64,000 nucleotides of DNA from an uncultured bacterium. Its GTDB lineage: Bacteria; Cyanobacteriota; Vampirovibrionia; Gastranaerophilales; Gastranaerophilaceae. Positions within the stretch are counted from its first letter, which is position 1, and each line of letters starts with the position of its first letter. Both the position numbers and the translations under genes were made by a program. The notes beneath the pieces are model-generated. The model was not told the DNA's origin. It searched no databases and saw only the letters and a program-made list of their open reading frames with translations. Positions 7,868 through 14,859 of the stretch are shown here, piece after piece. The stretch lies in assembly GCA_902788345.1 (NCBI GenBank), contig CADAJP010000002.1, positions 186,001 through 250,000 of the forward strand, given 5' to 3'.

Positions 7868-9670
7868 TTATATCAATTGGCTGAATACCTGAATTCTTTG
7901 TTCAACTGCAGCTTTATCAGATGCATTTGGAGCAAGTGTCAGGTATTGAGTATAGTATTTAACAGCACCTTCATAGTTCTTTTCAGCTTCGTATGCCTGA
8001 GCTTTAAGTTTTGCAATTGAAGGAGCATTGTGATAGAAGTCAATTGCTCTGTTACAATATTCAATTGTAGAAGCATAATTACCTTCTTTGTACTGTCTTA
8101 AAGCAATTTCAAAGAATTCATTTGATTTCATTTCACATAAATCAATATAATGAATACCATTGAGAGCAATTCGGTTATCAGGATCTGCCATCAAAACTTT
8201 TTGCAAAGCTTTTCTTGCAGTTCTGAACTGTTTATGCTGAACAAGAATTTCTGATAAATATAACTCATCATCAACACTATTTGCAAAGTTTATAGCATTT
8301 TCAAATGTATAAACCGCATCAGCTTCACGACCTAATGATAAATAAGCTTCGCCTTTAATTACAGTATCCATCAAGCTGTTTGTAGCAGATTGAACAATGT
8401 AATTAAGATTTTCTTCAGTCAATTCAGGCTGATGAGTTAATTTAGCCAGTTTGATTTTAGCAAGATGAAGTTTCAAGTCATTTGGAGTTCTTTGAATAGC
8501 TTCATTTACATAGTCATATGCCAAATATACATCTTTATTTGTAGTAAAGTCACGGCTGTCAGCTGTATCTTTTGACATTTCATAATATGTATTTGCTAAA
8601 CCAATGATAGCAGCATTGTTATAAGTTCCGTCACCTAACAATCTTGAATAAAATTCAAGAGCTTGCTGGTATTTCTTTGTTTCGAGTGACATATTCGCTA
8701 CTCTGTATATACCTTCTTTATAGTTAGGGTTAAGAATAATAGCTGTCTTTAATTCTTCCATAGCAAACTCATGGTCTGCTCTTCTTTCATAAACACCAGC
8801 CAAATTTACATATGGTCTGAAGTTTTCAGGTTTTACATATTTAGCCTTTTTGAAAGAATTGATTGCAGCAGCCTGGTTACCTTGTTTCAAGTATAATTCA
8901 CCCTGCAAATTCCATCCCGGAGATGATTGAGGGTTGATATGCAATGAGTGGTTTAACCAAGTTAATGCTTTTGTATAATCGCCGCGTCTTGATTCAACCT
9001 GACCCATATGATACATAGCTGTTGCATTGTGAGAATTGCATTTTATTGACTGCAAATAATATTTTTCAGCCTGATCAAGATCATTGTCAAGCATTGCAAC
9101 GTTACCCAAATTATCGTATGCAGGAGCAAAATTAGGGTTAATTTTTATTGCAACTTTGAATAAATCCTGAGCATCTTTTTTGTTGCCGAGTTTTAAAGTA
9201 GCAACACCCATAGCATTATATGCCTGATAGTAAGTACTGTCTAAATCAACAGCCTTTACAAATTCAGCAATAGCTGCATTTGATAAGTTTGTAATATTCT
9301 TAATATAATCAACGTCTGAAGAGGTTTCTCTCATCAGATATACCAAACCCTGTGCATAATGCAACTGAGCATTATTCGGGTGTTTTCTCAATAATTGATC
9401 TAACTCTGACTGCGCCGGAGCCAATTTCCATTGTTTAGCAAAAGACATCAACTGTAATGCTTTGGCTTCCAAATCGTTAGGGTTTTTAGTTAAAATCTCC
9501 TTTAATTTTGCGTCAGCTTCTGCATAATTAGTGTATTCAATCATTCTGCTGATATCAACATAATTTTTTGAAATCTGAGCTTTAATAGGTGCTGCAGAAA
9601 AAGATTGAGGTGCACAAAGAATACATGAAGTTAAAATCATTGAAGTGACTAATAATTTTTTACAATTCAT
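7868..9670 (-). CDS. exported TPR-repeat protein
   Basis: 600 residues. Residues 1-26 form a signal peptide (N-C-K-K-L-L-V-T-S-M then a hydrophobic core ending near S-F-S-A-A), so the protein is exported. The remainder is a chain of about a dozen 34-residue tetratricopeptide repeats, recognisable by N-P-N-x-x-x-A, A-Y-x-N-L-G-N-V and Y-x-x-A-L-x-x-x at regular spacing, from about 40 to 600. TPR arrays are scaffolds for protein-protein contacts, so the partner and role cannot be deduced. ATG follows TAGGAGAAAATA. It is divergent from the recombinase gene and heads the engB transcript. Confidence 0.85.
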   Translation of the reverse strand: MNCKKLLVTSMILTSCILCAPQSFSAAPIKAQISKNYVDISRMIEYTNYAEADAKLKEILTKNPNDLEAKALQLMSFAKQWKLAPAQSELDQLLRKHPNNAQLHYAQGLVYLMRETSSDVDYIKNITNLSNAAIAEFVKAVDLDSTYYQAYNAMGVATLKLGNKKDAQDLFKVAIKINPNFAPAYDNLGNVAMLDNDLDQAEKYYLQSIKCNSHNATAMYHMGQVESRRGDYTKALTWLNHSLHINPQSSPGWNLQGELYLKQGNQAAAINSFKKAKYVKPENFRPYVNLAGVYERRADHEFAMEELKTAIILNPNYKEGIYRVANMSLETKKYQQALEFYSRLLGDGTYNNAAIIGLANTYYEMSKDTADSRDFTTNKDVYLAYDYVNEAIQRTPNDLKLHLAKIKLAKLTHQPELTEENLNYIVQSATNSLMDTVIKGEAYLSLGREADAVYTFENAINFANSVDDELYLSEILVQHKQFRTARKALQKVLMADPDNRIALNGIHYIDLCEMKSNEFFEIALRQYKEGNYASTIEYCNRAIDFYHNAPSIAKLKAQAYEAEKNYEGAVKYYTQYLTLAPNASDKAAVEQRIQVFSQLI

Positions 9671-9760
9671 TATTTTCTCCTAACCTTCTAGCTTAATATT
9701 ATTCTAATTCTATAAAATTATTGTATAATAGTTAAGATAAAAAATCAATAGAACAAATTT

Positions 9761-10675
9761 ATGGGATTAAACGCAATTTCAAAACAAGATTTGGAGAATT
9801 TTAAGGGGTATATTTTAGTCGAAAAAAACTTTTCGCAACATACCGCAAGAGCCTACTGTGCCGACATTTTGAGCTATCTTATATGGCTTGGGGAAGAAAA
9901 TTGTGAAAGTGCTGATTTTTCAAAAGTACGTGAATATTTACATTTTATGCGTAAATATGATTACAAAAAAACAACAATTGCCCGAAAGATAGCATCCATA
10001 AGGACTTTTTATAAATTTTTGTTCCGTGAAAACAAAATTGAATCAAATCCGGCACAAAATTTAATTTCCCCCAAACGACCGAAGCCTTTGCCAAAATTCC
10101 TCTCTTTAGAGGAGATAGAAGAAATTCTTAACAACATTAATATTGGCACTCCGGCAGGATACAGAAACAGGGCAATTCTTGAAATTCTTTGGGCGAGCGG
10201 AATGAGAATTTCAGAGTTAAGCAACCTTAATTTTGGCGATTTAAACCTTGAAAACAACGAAATTACGGTATTTGGTAAGGGTGCAAAAGAACGTATCATA
10301 CTTATAACAGACAGGGCGAAAAATTATCTTGAAAAATATATTGATTATGCAAGACCTCTTGTTGCAAAGGGTTACGACCTGCCGCCAATTGAAGACAAAA
10401 CCCCTGTTTTTATCAATAAAACAGGCTACCGCCTGCAGCCACGAATGATAAGAAATGTAATAAATGAAATTGTTGAAAAAATAGAATTGCCAAAACACGT
10501 AACACCACATATGTTCAGACACAGCTTTGCAACTCATTTAATTGAAAACGGTGCGGATTTAAGAGTTGTTCAGGAACTTTTGGGACACGCAAGTATATCT
10601 AACACCCAAATATACACCCACATTTCAATGCAGCATATGAAAGATGTTTACGAAGAAACCCACCCAAGAGCATAG
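9761..10675 (+). CDS. xerC: tyrosine recombinase XerC/XerD
   Basis: 304 residues, the standard length for chromosomal Xer proteins. The N-terminal SAM-like domain (residues 10-95) and the catalytic domain are complete. Catalytic residues are R149 (A-S-G-M-R-I-S-E-L), K173 (G-K-G-A-K-E-R), H250 and R253 (H-M-F-R-H-S-F), H276 (L-L-G-H-A-S-I) and nucleophile Y285 (T-Q-I-Y-T-H-I). It resolves chromosome dimers at dif together with a partner, or works alone in XerH/XerA style. TATAAT at about 9723 with a weak ribosome site precedes the ATG. The closeness to tRNA-Glu could suggest a mobile-element integrase, but the sequence is Xer-like rather than phage-integrase-like. XerC versus XerD is not resolved. 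Confidence 0.87.
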   Translation: MGLNAISKQDLENFKGYILVEKNFSQHTARAYCADILSYLIWLGEENCESADFSKVREYLHFMRKYDYKKTTIARKIASIRTFYKFLFRENKIESNPAQNLISPKRPKPLPKFLSLEEIEEILNNINIGTPAGYRNRAILEILWASGMRISELSNLNFGDLNLENNEITVFGKGAKERIILITDRAKNYLEKYIDYARPLVAKGYDLPPIEDKTPVFINKTGYRLQPRMIRNVINEIVEKIELPKHVTPHMFRHSFATHLIENGADLRVVQELLGHASISNTQIYTHISMQHMKDVYEETHPRA

Positions 10676-10694
10676 CGTAATATTTCTTAACAAT

Positions 10695-11066
10695 TTAGCT
10701 TAATAATCCGGCAGTTTCGTTATACATAACCATATTAAAATCGGAAACCGTCATATTCGGATTACTTTTCATAAATTTTTTAACATCAAATTTAGCCATA
10801 AATTTATCAAGTTTTTGAAGAACTTTGGGTTCATTTTCGTGTTCTGATTTTAATTTTGCAATATATTCTTTTGTAAGATATAGAACTTCATCTTCAGTCA
10901 GAATAGGTCTTTGGGCAATACTTACTTCATCATTGTCATCTTCTTCAAGATATTTTCTTTCTTCATCTTTGTCTTGATCTTGCTGTTTTTGTTGTTTTTC
11001 TCCACCTGTAGATACTGCGGATTCAATCTTTTGACCAAAAGGATTTCTGTTTACAAAATTGAACAT
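10695..11066 (-). CDS. small acidic protein, lineage-specific unknown
   Basis: 123 residues. The N-terminal third is low-complexity with Gln, Lys and a strongly acidic patch (E-E-R-K-Y-L-E-E-D-D-N-D-E). The C-terminal part is helical (Y-I-A-K-L-K and a tail with F-M-K-S-N-P-N-M-T-V-S-D-F). No signal peptide or membrane segment. The short opening with N-R-N-P-F-G-Q-K resembles starts of other lineage-restricted proteins. It converges on the recombinase gene with a 19-base gap. Function unknown. Confidence 0.65.
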   Translation of the reverse strand: MFNFVNRNPFGQKIESAVSTGGEKQQKQQDQDKDEERKYLEEDDNDEVSIAQRPILTEDEVLYLTKEYIAKLKSEHENEPKVLQKLDKFMAKFDVKKFMKSNPNMTVSDFNMVMYNETAGLLS

Positions 11067-11087
11067 AATTTTTGCCTCTTTACATTA

Positions 11088-11117
11088 AAAAGTACCGACT
11101 TTTCTATCGGTACTTTT
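11088..11117 (-). terminator. rho-independent terminator, reads leftward
   Basis: On the minus strand the stem AAAAGTACCGA / TCGGTACTTTTT encloses TAGAAAAG-type loop sequence and ends in a T run. It lies between the tRNA-Glu region and the start of the 123-residue gene, so it most likely stops leftward transcripts from the tRNA side. Confidence 0.65.
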
Positions 11118-11197
11118 CAGAATTTCTTTAAAAAAATCAACTGTTTGTACTAGCATGCAGAGTGGGGATTTCCCTGCCTGCGTGTCCTTTTAACTAT

Positions 11198-11238
11198 CGG
11201 CGGTAACGGGAATTGTCTTGAGTCGCTCGCAATAAACG
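11198..11238. repeat. duplicated tRNA-Glu 3' end with flank, copy 1
   Basis: 41 bp starting CGGCGGTAACGGGAATTG, which is the reverse complement of the tRNA-Glu T-arm and acceptor end, followed by TCTTGAGTCGCTCGCAATAAACG. The copy is identical to 11411-11451 over the whole length but lacks the adjoining TGG that encodes CCA. It looks like an att-site scar left by integration at the tRNA gene. Confidence 0.75.
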
Positions 11239-11370
11239 GCATTACGCATTTTGCTTTTTATGGCTATCTGCCAAAAGCAAAATCTGCTTCAGCCTCTGCT
11301 CGCTCCTCGCTGAACCCTGTCCACAAGCCTTTCGGCTTGTACGGGTTCTCGAATTGCAACGATTATCTCT
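11239..11370. other. gene-free spacer between tRNA-end copies
   Basis: About 130 bp with no open frame of note. It includes the hairpin ACAAGCC-TTTC-GGCTTGT near 11322-11340 and an AAAGCAAAATGC / GCAAAATCTGCTT-type short repeat. Nothing identifies an inserted gene, so if this is what remains of an element only its ends were kept. Confidence 0.4.
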
Positions 11371-11411
11371 GCCAATAAAAAAGACACGACAAGCGTGTCC
11401 TTTTTATTGGC
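11371..11411 (-). terminator. bidirectional terminator downstream of tRNA-Glu
   Basis: Two 18-base arms, GCCAATAAAAAAGACACG and CGTGTCCTTTTTATTGGC, pair with a single mismatch around the loop ACAAG. On the minus strand the GTGTC is followed by TTTTTTA, fitting termination of the tRNA transcript; the plus-strand side also has a T run. Confidence 0.7.
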
Positions 11412-11451
11412 GGCGGTAACGGGAATTGTCTTGAGTCGCTCGCAATAAACG
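11411..11451. repeat. duplicated tRNA-Glu 3' end with flank, copy 2
   Basis: Identical to 11198-11238 for 41 bp. On the minus strand this copy also reads through the discriminator G and CCA into AATAAA, as the intact tRNA gene does. The start-to-start distance to the intact tRNA end is 49 bp, so two tRNA 3' ends lie in tandem directly downstream of the gene. Confidence 0.75.
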
Positions 11452-11456
11452 TTTAT

Positions 11457-11531
11457 TGGCGGCGGTAACGGGAATTGAACCCGTGTTTGCAGAATGAGAA
11501 TCTGCCGTCCTGACCACTAGACGATACCGCT
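11457..11531 (-). tRNA. tRNA-Glu (anticodon CUC), CCA encoded
   Basis: The minus strand folds as a 75-base tRNA: D arm GTCTAGTGGTCAGGAC, anticodon stem GCAGA/TCTGC around loop TTCTCAT (anticodon CTC at positions 34-36), T arm ACGGG-TTCAATT-CCCGT, acceptor end TACCGCC, discriminator G and encoded CCA. The body matches the glutamate family closely. One oddity is position 1: by register it is A opposite C72, where G1:C72 is usual. The 3' part is repeated twice downstream (11198 and 11411), so the present acceptor end may have been replaced by an integrating element. Confidence 0.92.
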
Positions 11532-11620
11532 ATGTATGATTTTCAAGATAAATATATTACAAATGAACTTATTTTTCAATAAGTATGATAAAATTATAAT
11601 ACGTTAGTTTGGAGTAAATT

Positions 11621-12088
11621 ATGCTTGTAAAAATATATACAGACGGAGCTTGTTCGGGAAATCCCGGCAAAGGCGGGTACGGAACAATTTTGATGGCAGA
11701 GGATGACAACGGAACGGTTCACAAAAAAGAATTAACCCAAGGGTATAAAAATACAACCAATAACAGAATGGAGCTTATGGCTGCAATTGTCGGACTAGAG
11801 GCATTAAAAAAACCTTGTGATGTTGAACTGACCTCTGATTCAAAATATCTTGTTGATGCTTTTAACCAAAACTGGATAGACGGCTGGATAAAAAAAGGCT
11901 GGAAAAACTCTCAAAAAGAACCCGTCAAAAACAAAGATCTTTGGGAAAGATTACTCAAAGCCAAAGAACCGCATAATGTAAAATTTATATGGATAAAAGG
12001 ACACGCCGGCCACGAATTCAATGAACGATGTGACAGACTTGCCGTTAATTCTGCAAACTCTGAAAACTTATTGGAGGATAATTATTAA
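11621..12088 (+). CDS. rnhA: ribonuclease HI
   Basis: 155 residues, the typical single-domain length. Catalytic acidic residues are D8 (I-Y-T-D-G-A), E51 (N-N-R-M-E-L-M-A), D73 (L-T-S-D-S-K-Y) and D138 (C-D-R-L-A), with the helper H128 (K-G-H-A-G-H). The basic handle helix (W-I-K-K-G-W-K) is present, as in the E. coli enzyme. It degrades RNA in RNA:DNA hybrids such as Okazaki primers and R-loops. TATAAT at about 11594 and GGAG before the ATG suggest its own promoter. Its last 4 bases overlap the convergent 67-residue gene. Confidence 0.96.
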   Translation: MLVKIYTDGACSGNPGKGGYGTILMAEDDNGTVHKKELTQGYKNTTNNRMELMAAIVGLEALKKPCDVELTSDSKYLVDAFNQNWIDGWIKKGWKNSQKEPVKNKDLWERLLKAKEPHNVKFIWIKGHAGHEFNERCDRLAVNSANSENLLEDNY

Positions 12089-12288
12089 TCGCTTTCTGCA
12101 ACAACAGTAGCAATTAATTCACCGTAACTATCAACACATCCGTTGGTTTCTTCCACAATATAACGCAATTCCGGTTTCCCTTCTATTGCTTGTTCTGCGC
12201 AATCCATAGCGTCATCATATTCTTTAAATTCACCAATCAGATTTTTTGACAATTCTGATTTATCTTTTGCAGTATAAACCTGAAACAT
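12085..12288 (-). CDS. small protein of unknown function
   Basis: 67 residues, acidic, alpha/beta in pattern: a first strand F-Q-V-Y-T-A, a helix with Y-D-D-A-M-D-C-A-E-Q-A-I, then a strand Y-I-V-E-E-T and a final one L-I-A-T-V-V-A-E-S-D. It resembles small stand-alone domains of unknown function. ATG is preceded by AAGGAGATTATT, a strong ribosome site, which supports it as a real gene. It converges on rnhA with a 4-base overlap. Confidence 0.65.
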   Translation of the reverse strand: MFQVYTAKDKSELSKNLIGEFKEYDDAMDCAEQAIEGKPELRYIVEETNGCVDSYGELIATVVAESD

Positions 12289-12360
12289 AATAATCTCCTT
12301 AGATACAATTTTCTCTACAGAACAATATTAATCACAAAATTACTTTTTTTCAAGTACTTG

Positions 12361-12675
12361 TTATTCTGCAATAGGTACTATATGAAGTTTTTGACTTAAT
12401 GATACAAAAAACGGAAGTCCTGAACTTTCGTGAGTACCAAAATCAAAAACCGGTACGATTGTATTCGGATCTTCAGTAATATAATCTAAAACTTCGTCAT
12501 CAAATTTTCTTTGAGAGTCTTTAACTTCTTTAATATACGGAGCGAGTTTATCCATCATATCCGTTTCTGCCGGATTTATATCGGCACCGTGATGCCTGCC
12601 AAAAAGTGTTTTTCCGGTCATATTTTCTAATTTCATGGCTTTTGCCATTGCCTGATCTATTGTTTTTGAAAGCAT
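12361..12675 (-). CDS. small protein of unknown function
   Basis: 104 residues behind GAGGGGAGAGAG. It starts with a helix M-L-S-K-T-I-D-Q-A-M-A-K-A-M and contains G-R-H-H-G-A-D and a late D-F-G-T-H-E-S-S-G segment. No signal peptide or membrane span. I recognise no family. It lies upstream of the 67-residue gene with a 72-base gap and is probably transcribed separately or weakly coupled. Confidence 0.65.
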   Translation of the reverse strand: MLSKTIDQAMAKAMKLENMTGKTLFGRHHGADINPAETDMMDKLAPYIKEVKDSQRKFDDEVLDYITEDPNTIVPVFDFGTHESSGLPFFVSLSQKLHIVPIAE

Positions 12676-12762
12676 AATCTCTCTCCCCTCACAGATTATT
12701 ATAAAAAACCTTCAATAGTTTTCATATACATCAACAGGTTGAAATTTTATTTGTAAAAACAC

Positions 12763-12811
12763 TTGACAAAATTATAAATAGTTATATAATTATTTATAAT
12801 AGTTACATAAC
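12763..12811 (+). promoter_or_regulatory. consensus promoter with overlapping operator-like repeats
   Basis: TTGACA at 12763-12768 and TATAAT at 12785-12790 are separated by 16 bases, a near-perfect sigma-70 promoter. Two copies of ATAGTTAYATAA lie at 12778-12789 and 12799-12810, 21 bp apart (two helical turns), and GTTATATAA at 12781-12789 is also an inverted repeat of TTACATAAC at 12803-12811. They overlap the -10 and the likely transcription start, where a repressor would block RNA polymerase. AAAGGAG and the ATG of the 218-residue gene follow at 12828. Confidence 0.7.
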
Positions 12812-12827
12812 TTGAAAGGAGATAATT

Positions 12828-13484
12828 ATGGTTTTTACAAACAAAGAAAAACAAGAACGTTTTAGAAAAAAAGAAACACTAAAAAACATTGCAAATAGGA
12901 CTTTTAACTCCTGGCTATCAAACAAATCTAAACAAGACTCAAGAACTCCAGAAGAAATAAAAAAATATCTTGAAACATTAATCAAATTACCTTCAAAATG
13001 GAATGATGAAGATTACAAGAAAACTGTTGAAACAATACACTCTTATGAAAAAGAAATACTTATGAGTAATAATTATGAATTAATAAGAGATATAGAAAAA
13101 GTTAATAATCCAATAAGACATATTATTTCACAAGATAATATGGCATATAATGGCTCTGTAATTTTAGGATATGATACTGAAGTTGTAAATAATATGAAAT
13201 TATTATCACAACATATTGAATCAGCAATTAAGCTGGCAGGGGATTCAGATAATCATAATGCTGCAGCTATAATGGAGGTTGCACGCAACATTGGTAGAAA
13301 CATTTCAAAAATGTCATATCAGCAAGGAAATAATTCTATGGCAATTTGTTTAGCAATTATTCCAGAGCAATATAATCGCCCCGATTGGTTTATTGATGAA
13401 TTATCAGAATGTTTAAAAAGAAATTTGGGTAAAAATTTATCAAAAAAATTATCAAAAGCACTAATAAATAAGGAGAGCACATGA
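12828..13484 (+). CDS. unknown protein, possible autoregulator of a two-gene module
   Basis: 218 residues, Lys- and Asn-rich, mostly helical. The N terminus reads K-E-K-Q-E-R-F-R-K-K-E, like the short basic opening of many small phage and plasmid proteins. The middle carries Y-N-G-S-V-I-L-G-Y and a helix with N-H-N-A-A-A-I-M-E-V-A-R-N. No membrane segment or enzyme motif. Its last 4 bases overlap the CoiA-like gene (ATGA), so the two are translated in sequence. The operator-like repeats upstream make autoregulation possible, but no helix-turn-helix or ribbon-helix-helix is certain. Its codon use is more AT-rich than the flanking rnhA and pfp genes, which fits acquisition as a unit. Confidence 0.75.
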   Translation: MVFTNKEKQERFRKKETLKNIANRTFNSWLSNKSKQDSRTPEEIKKYLETLIKLPSKWNDEDYKKTVETIHSYEKEILMSNNYELIRDIEKVNNPIRHIISQDNMAYNGSVILGYDTEVVNNMKLLSQHIESAIKLAGDSDNHNAAAIMEVARNIGRNISKMSYQQGNNSMAICLAIIPEQYNRPDWFIDELSECLKRNLGKNLSKKLSKALINKEST

Positions 13485-14734
13485 AATTCGCTTTATTAAA
13501 TGGTAAAAGAATAGAACCTCAAAAAGATATTAAAAATGCAATATGTCCTATTTGTAGAGAAACAGTTATTCCAAAATGCGGAAATGTTAAAATGCATCAT
13601 TGGTCACACAAAACAACCCTGAATTGTGATCCATGGTGGGAAAGCGAAACAAAATGGCACAGACAATGGAAAGATAACTTTTCTAAAGTGTGCCAAGAAG
13701 TTGTTATGCACAATAATATAACAGGCGAAAAACATGTTGCAGATGTTAAAACTGAAACAGGCATAATAATTGAATTTCAACATTCAAATATAAAAGAAGA
13801 AGAAAGAATCTCTCGAGAACAATTCTATAAAAATATGATTTGGGTTGTTGATGCAAAAAAATATTATGACAAATTTAAAAGAAATTACAAGGATTTAAAT
13901 CATATTGACCCTTGTGATAAGTATAATCCATATTTTTGTTTAAAGTTGGATAAAAATAATTGTTTTCCAATGAGATGGTTAAATGCAACTGTACCTGTAA
14001 TTTTTGATTTTGGAATACATGATGAGATAGAGGATAATGATTATAATGAGCAAAAGAAATGGTTATGGTGTATTTTCCCCGATAAATATTTGGATATTAA
14101 TCAACAATATTTATGTGGTTTTTGTATTAAAAAGGATAAGTTTCGAGAATATATTATAAATGAAAATAAATTTTATGAAAATGTCGTTAAAGAAAAATTA
14201 GAAGATAAAAAGCAAAAAGAATTAAAAGAAAGTGACGAACGAAATAAAAAGGTAAAAATACTAAAATATAAAAAAGAAAAAAAATGGAGAATTGCAGTAG
14301 AAAAATTAAAAACGGATTTTGAAAATAACAGATTCGAAACAACAAAATTACTTGTTAAAAATGGAATAATAACAGATTATACAAATAGGAATTATAATGA
14401 TATGGAATGTATAGTACTTGCTATAAAATCATATCCAACGATATTTAAAGGTTGCACATACCAACATAATGATGTATTAATTTTGGTACAAGATCGTTGT
14501 TTTAATTTAAAACCAGCAATAGTATATTTAAAAGAAAAATATAATCATTTAGAAGAAGAATATAATCAATATTTTAGAAATATTAGTCATATATATGATA
14601 AAATCTGCTTTGGTAATAAATATGAAAAGATATCATATGATTATCATTTGTATGAAAATTTAAAATACATTCAAAATCAATTTAAGCATTTATCAGTTAT
14701 CAGATTCCGAAACAAGTTCGGAATGACAGTATAA
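13481..14734 (+). CDS. CoiA-like nuclease (zinc-ribbon plus PD-(D/E)xK)
   Basis: 417 residues. The N terminus has the CoiA layout: C22-P-I-C25 with a further Cys at 33, and H39-H-W-S-H43 as a zinc-binding, 'HFaH'-like segment. The nuclease core follows: E54-S-E56 with T-K-W-H60, D88 in A-D-V-K-T, and E98-F-Q100 with H-S-N-I-K-E-E-E-R. Family members include competence proteins and many uncharacterised nucleases in mobile islands. The C-terminal half (190-417) is a charged helical region with no domain I know. The last dozen codons are formed by a palindromic repeat (R-F-R-N-K-F-G-M-T-V). It is coupled to the 218-residue gene. DNA restriction, phage defence or DNA uptake are all possible. Confidence 0.75.
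   Translation: MKFALLNGKRIEPQKDIKNAICPICRETVIPKCGNVKMHHWSHKTTLNCDPWWESETKWHRQWKDNFSKVCQEVVMHNNITGEKHVADVKTETGIIIEFQHSNIKEEERISREQFYKNMIWVVDAKKYYDKFKRNYKDLNHIDPCDKYNPYFCLKLDKNNCFPMRWLNATVPVIFDFGIHDEIEDNDYNEQKKWLWCIFPDKYLDINQQYLCGFCIKKDKFREYIINENKFYENVVKEKLEDKKQKELKESDERNKKVKILKYKKEKKWRIAVEKLKTDFENNRFETTKLLVKNGIITDYTNRNYNDMECIVLAIKSYPTIFKGCTYQHNDVLILVQDRCFNLKPAIVYLKEKYNHLEEEYNQYFRNISHIYDKICFGNKYEKISYDYHLYENLKYIQNQFKHLSVIRFRNKFGMTV
14701..14730. repeat. short palindromic repeat at the 3' end of the CoiA-like gene
   Basis: CAGATTCCGAAACAAGTTCGGAATGACAG has an inverted core ATTCCGAA / TTCGGAAT. A related unit (GATTCTGAATC...TTCGAAATGACA) sits in the spacer at about 17315-17341. The unit supplies the C-terminal residues of the CoiA-like protein and its stop follows within 8 bases. 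Confidence 0.6.
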
Positions 14735-14859
14735 TTAAATTCAAGCCTTATTTTGTGCAAAATATTATATAATTACAATAAAATTTCTTGTCGGGGAAAT
14801 ATGTTTATAGTATTATTTTTGATGTAATTTAGGGTATTAAATAAGAAAGGACTTTTAAA

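Noticed and set aside
9761..10675. Integrase of a mobile element inserted at tRNA-Glu
   Set aside because: The protein has the length and motif context of chromosomal XerC/XerD, is almost 800 bp from the tRNA and is separated from it by an unrelated gene; a housekeeping role is simpler.
11281..11360. A second, degenerate tRNA in the spacer (GGGTTCTCGAATTGC resembles a T arm)
   Set aside because: No matching acceptor or anticodon stem can be drawn; the ACAAGCC/GGCTTGT hairpin does not fit a tRNA arm in register.
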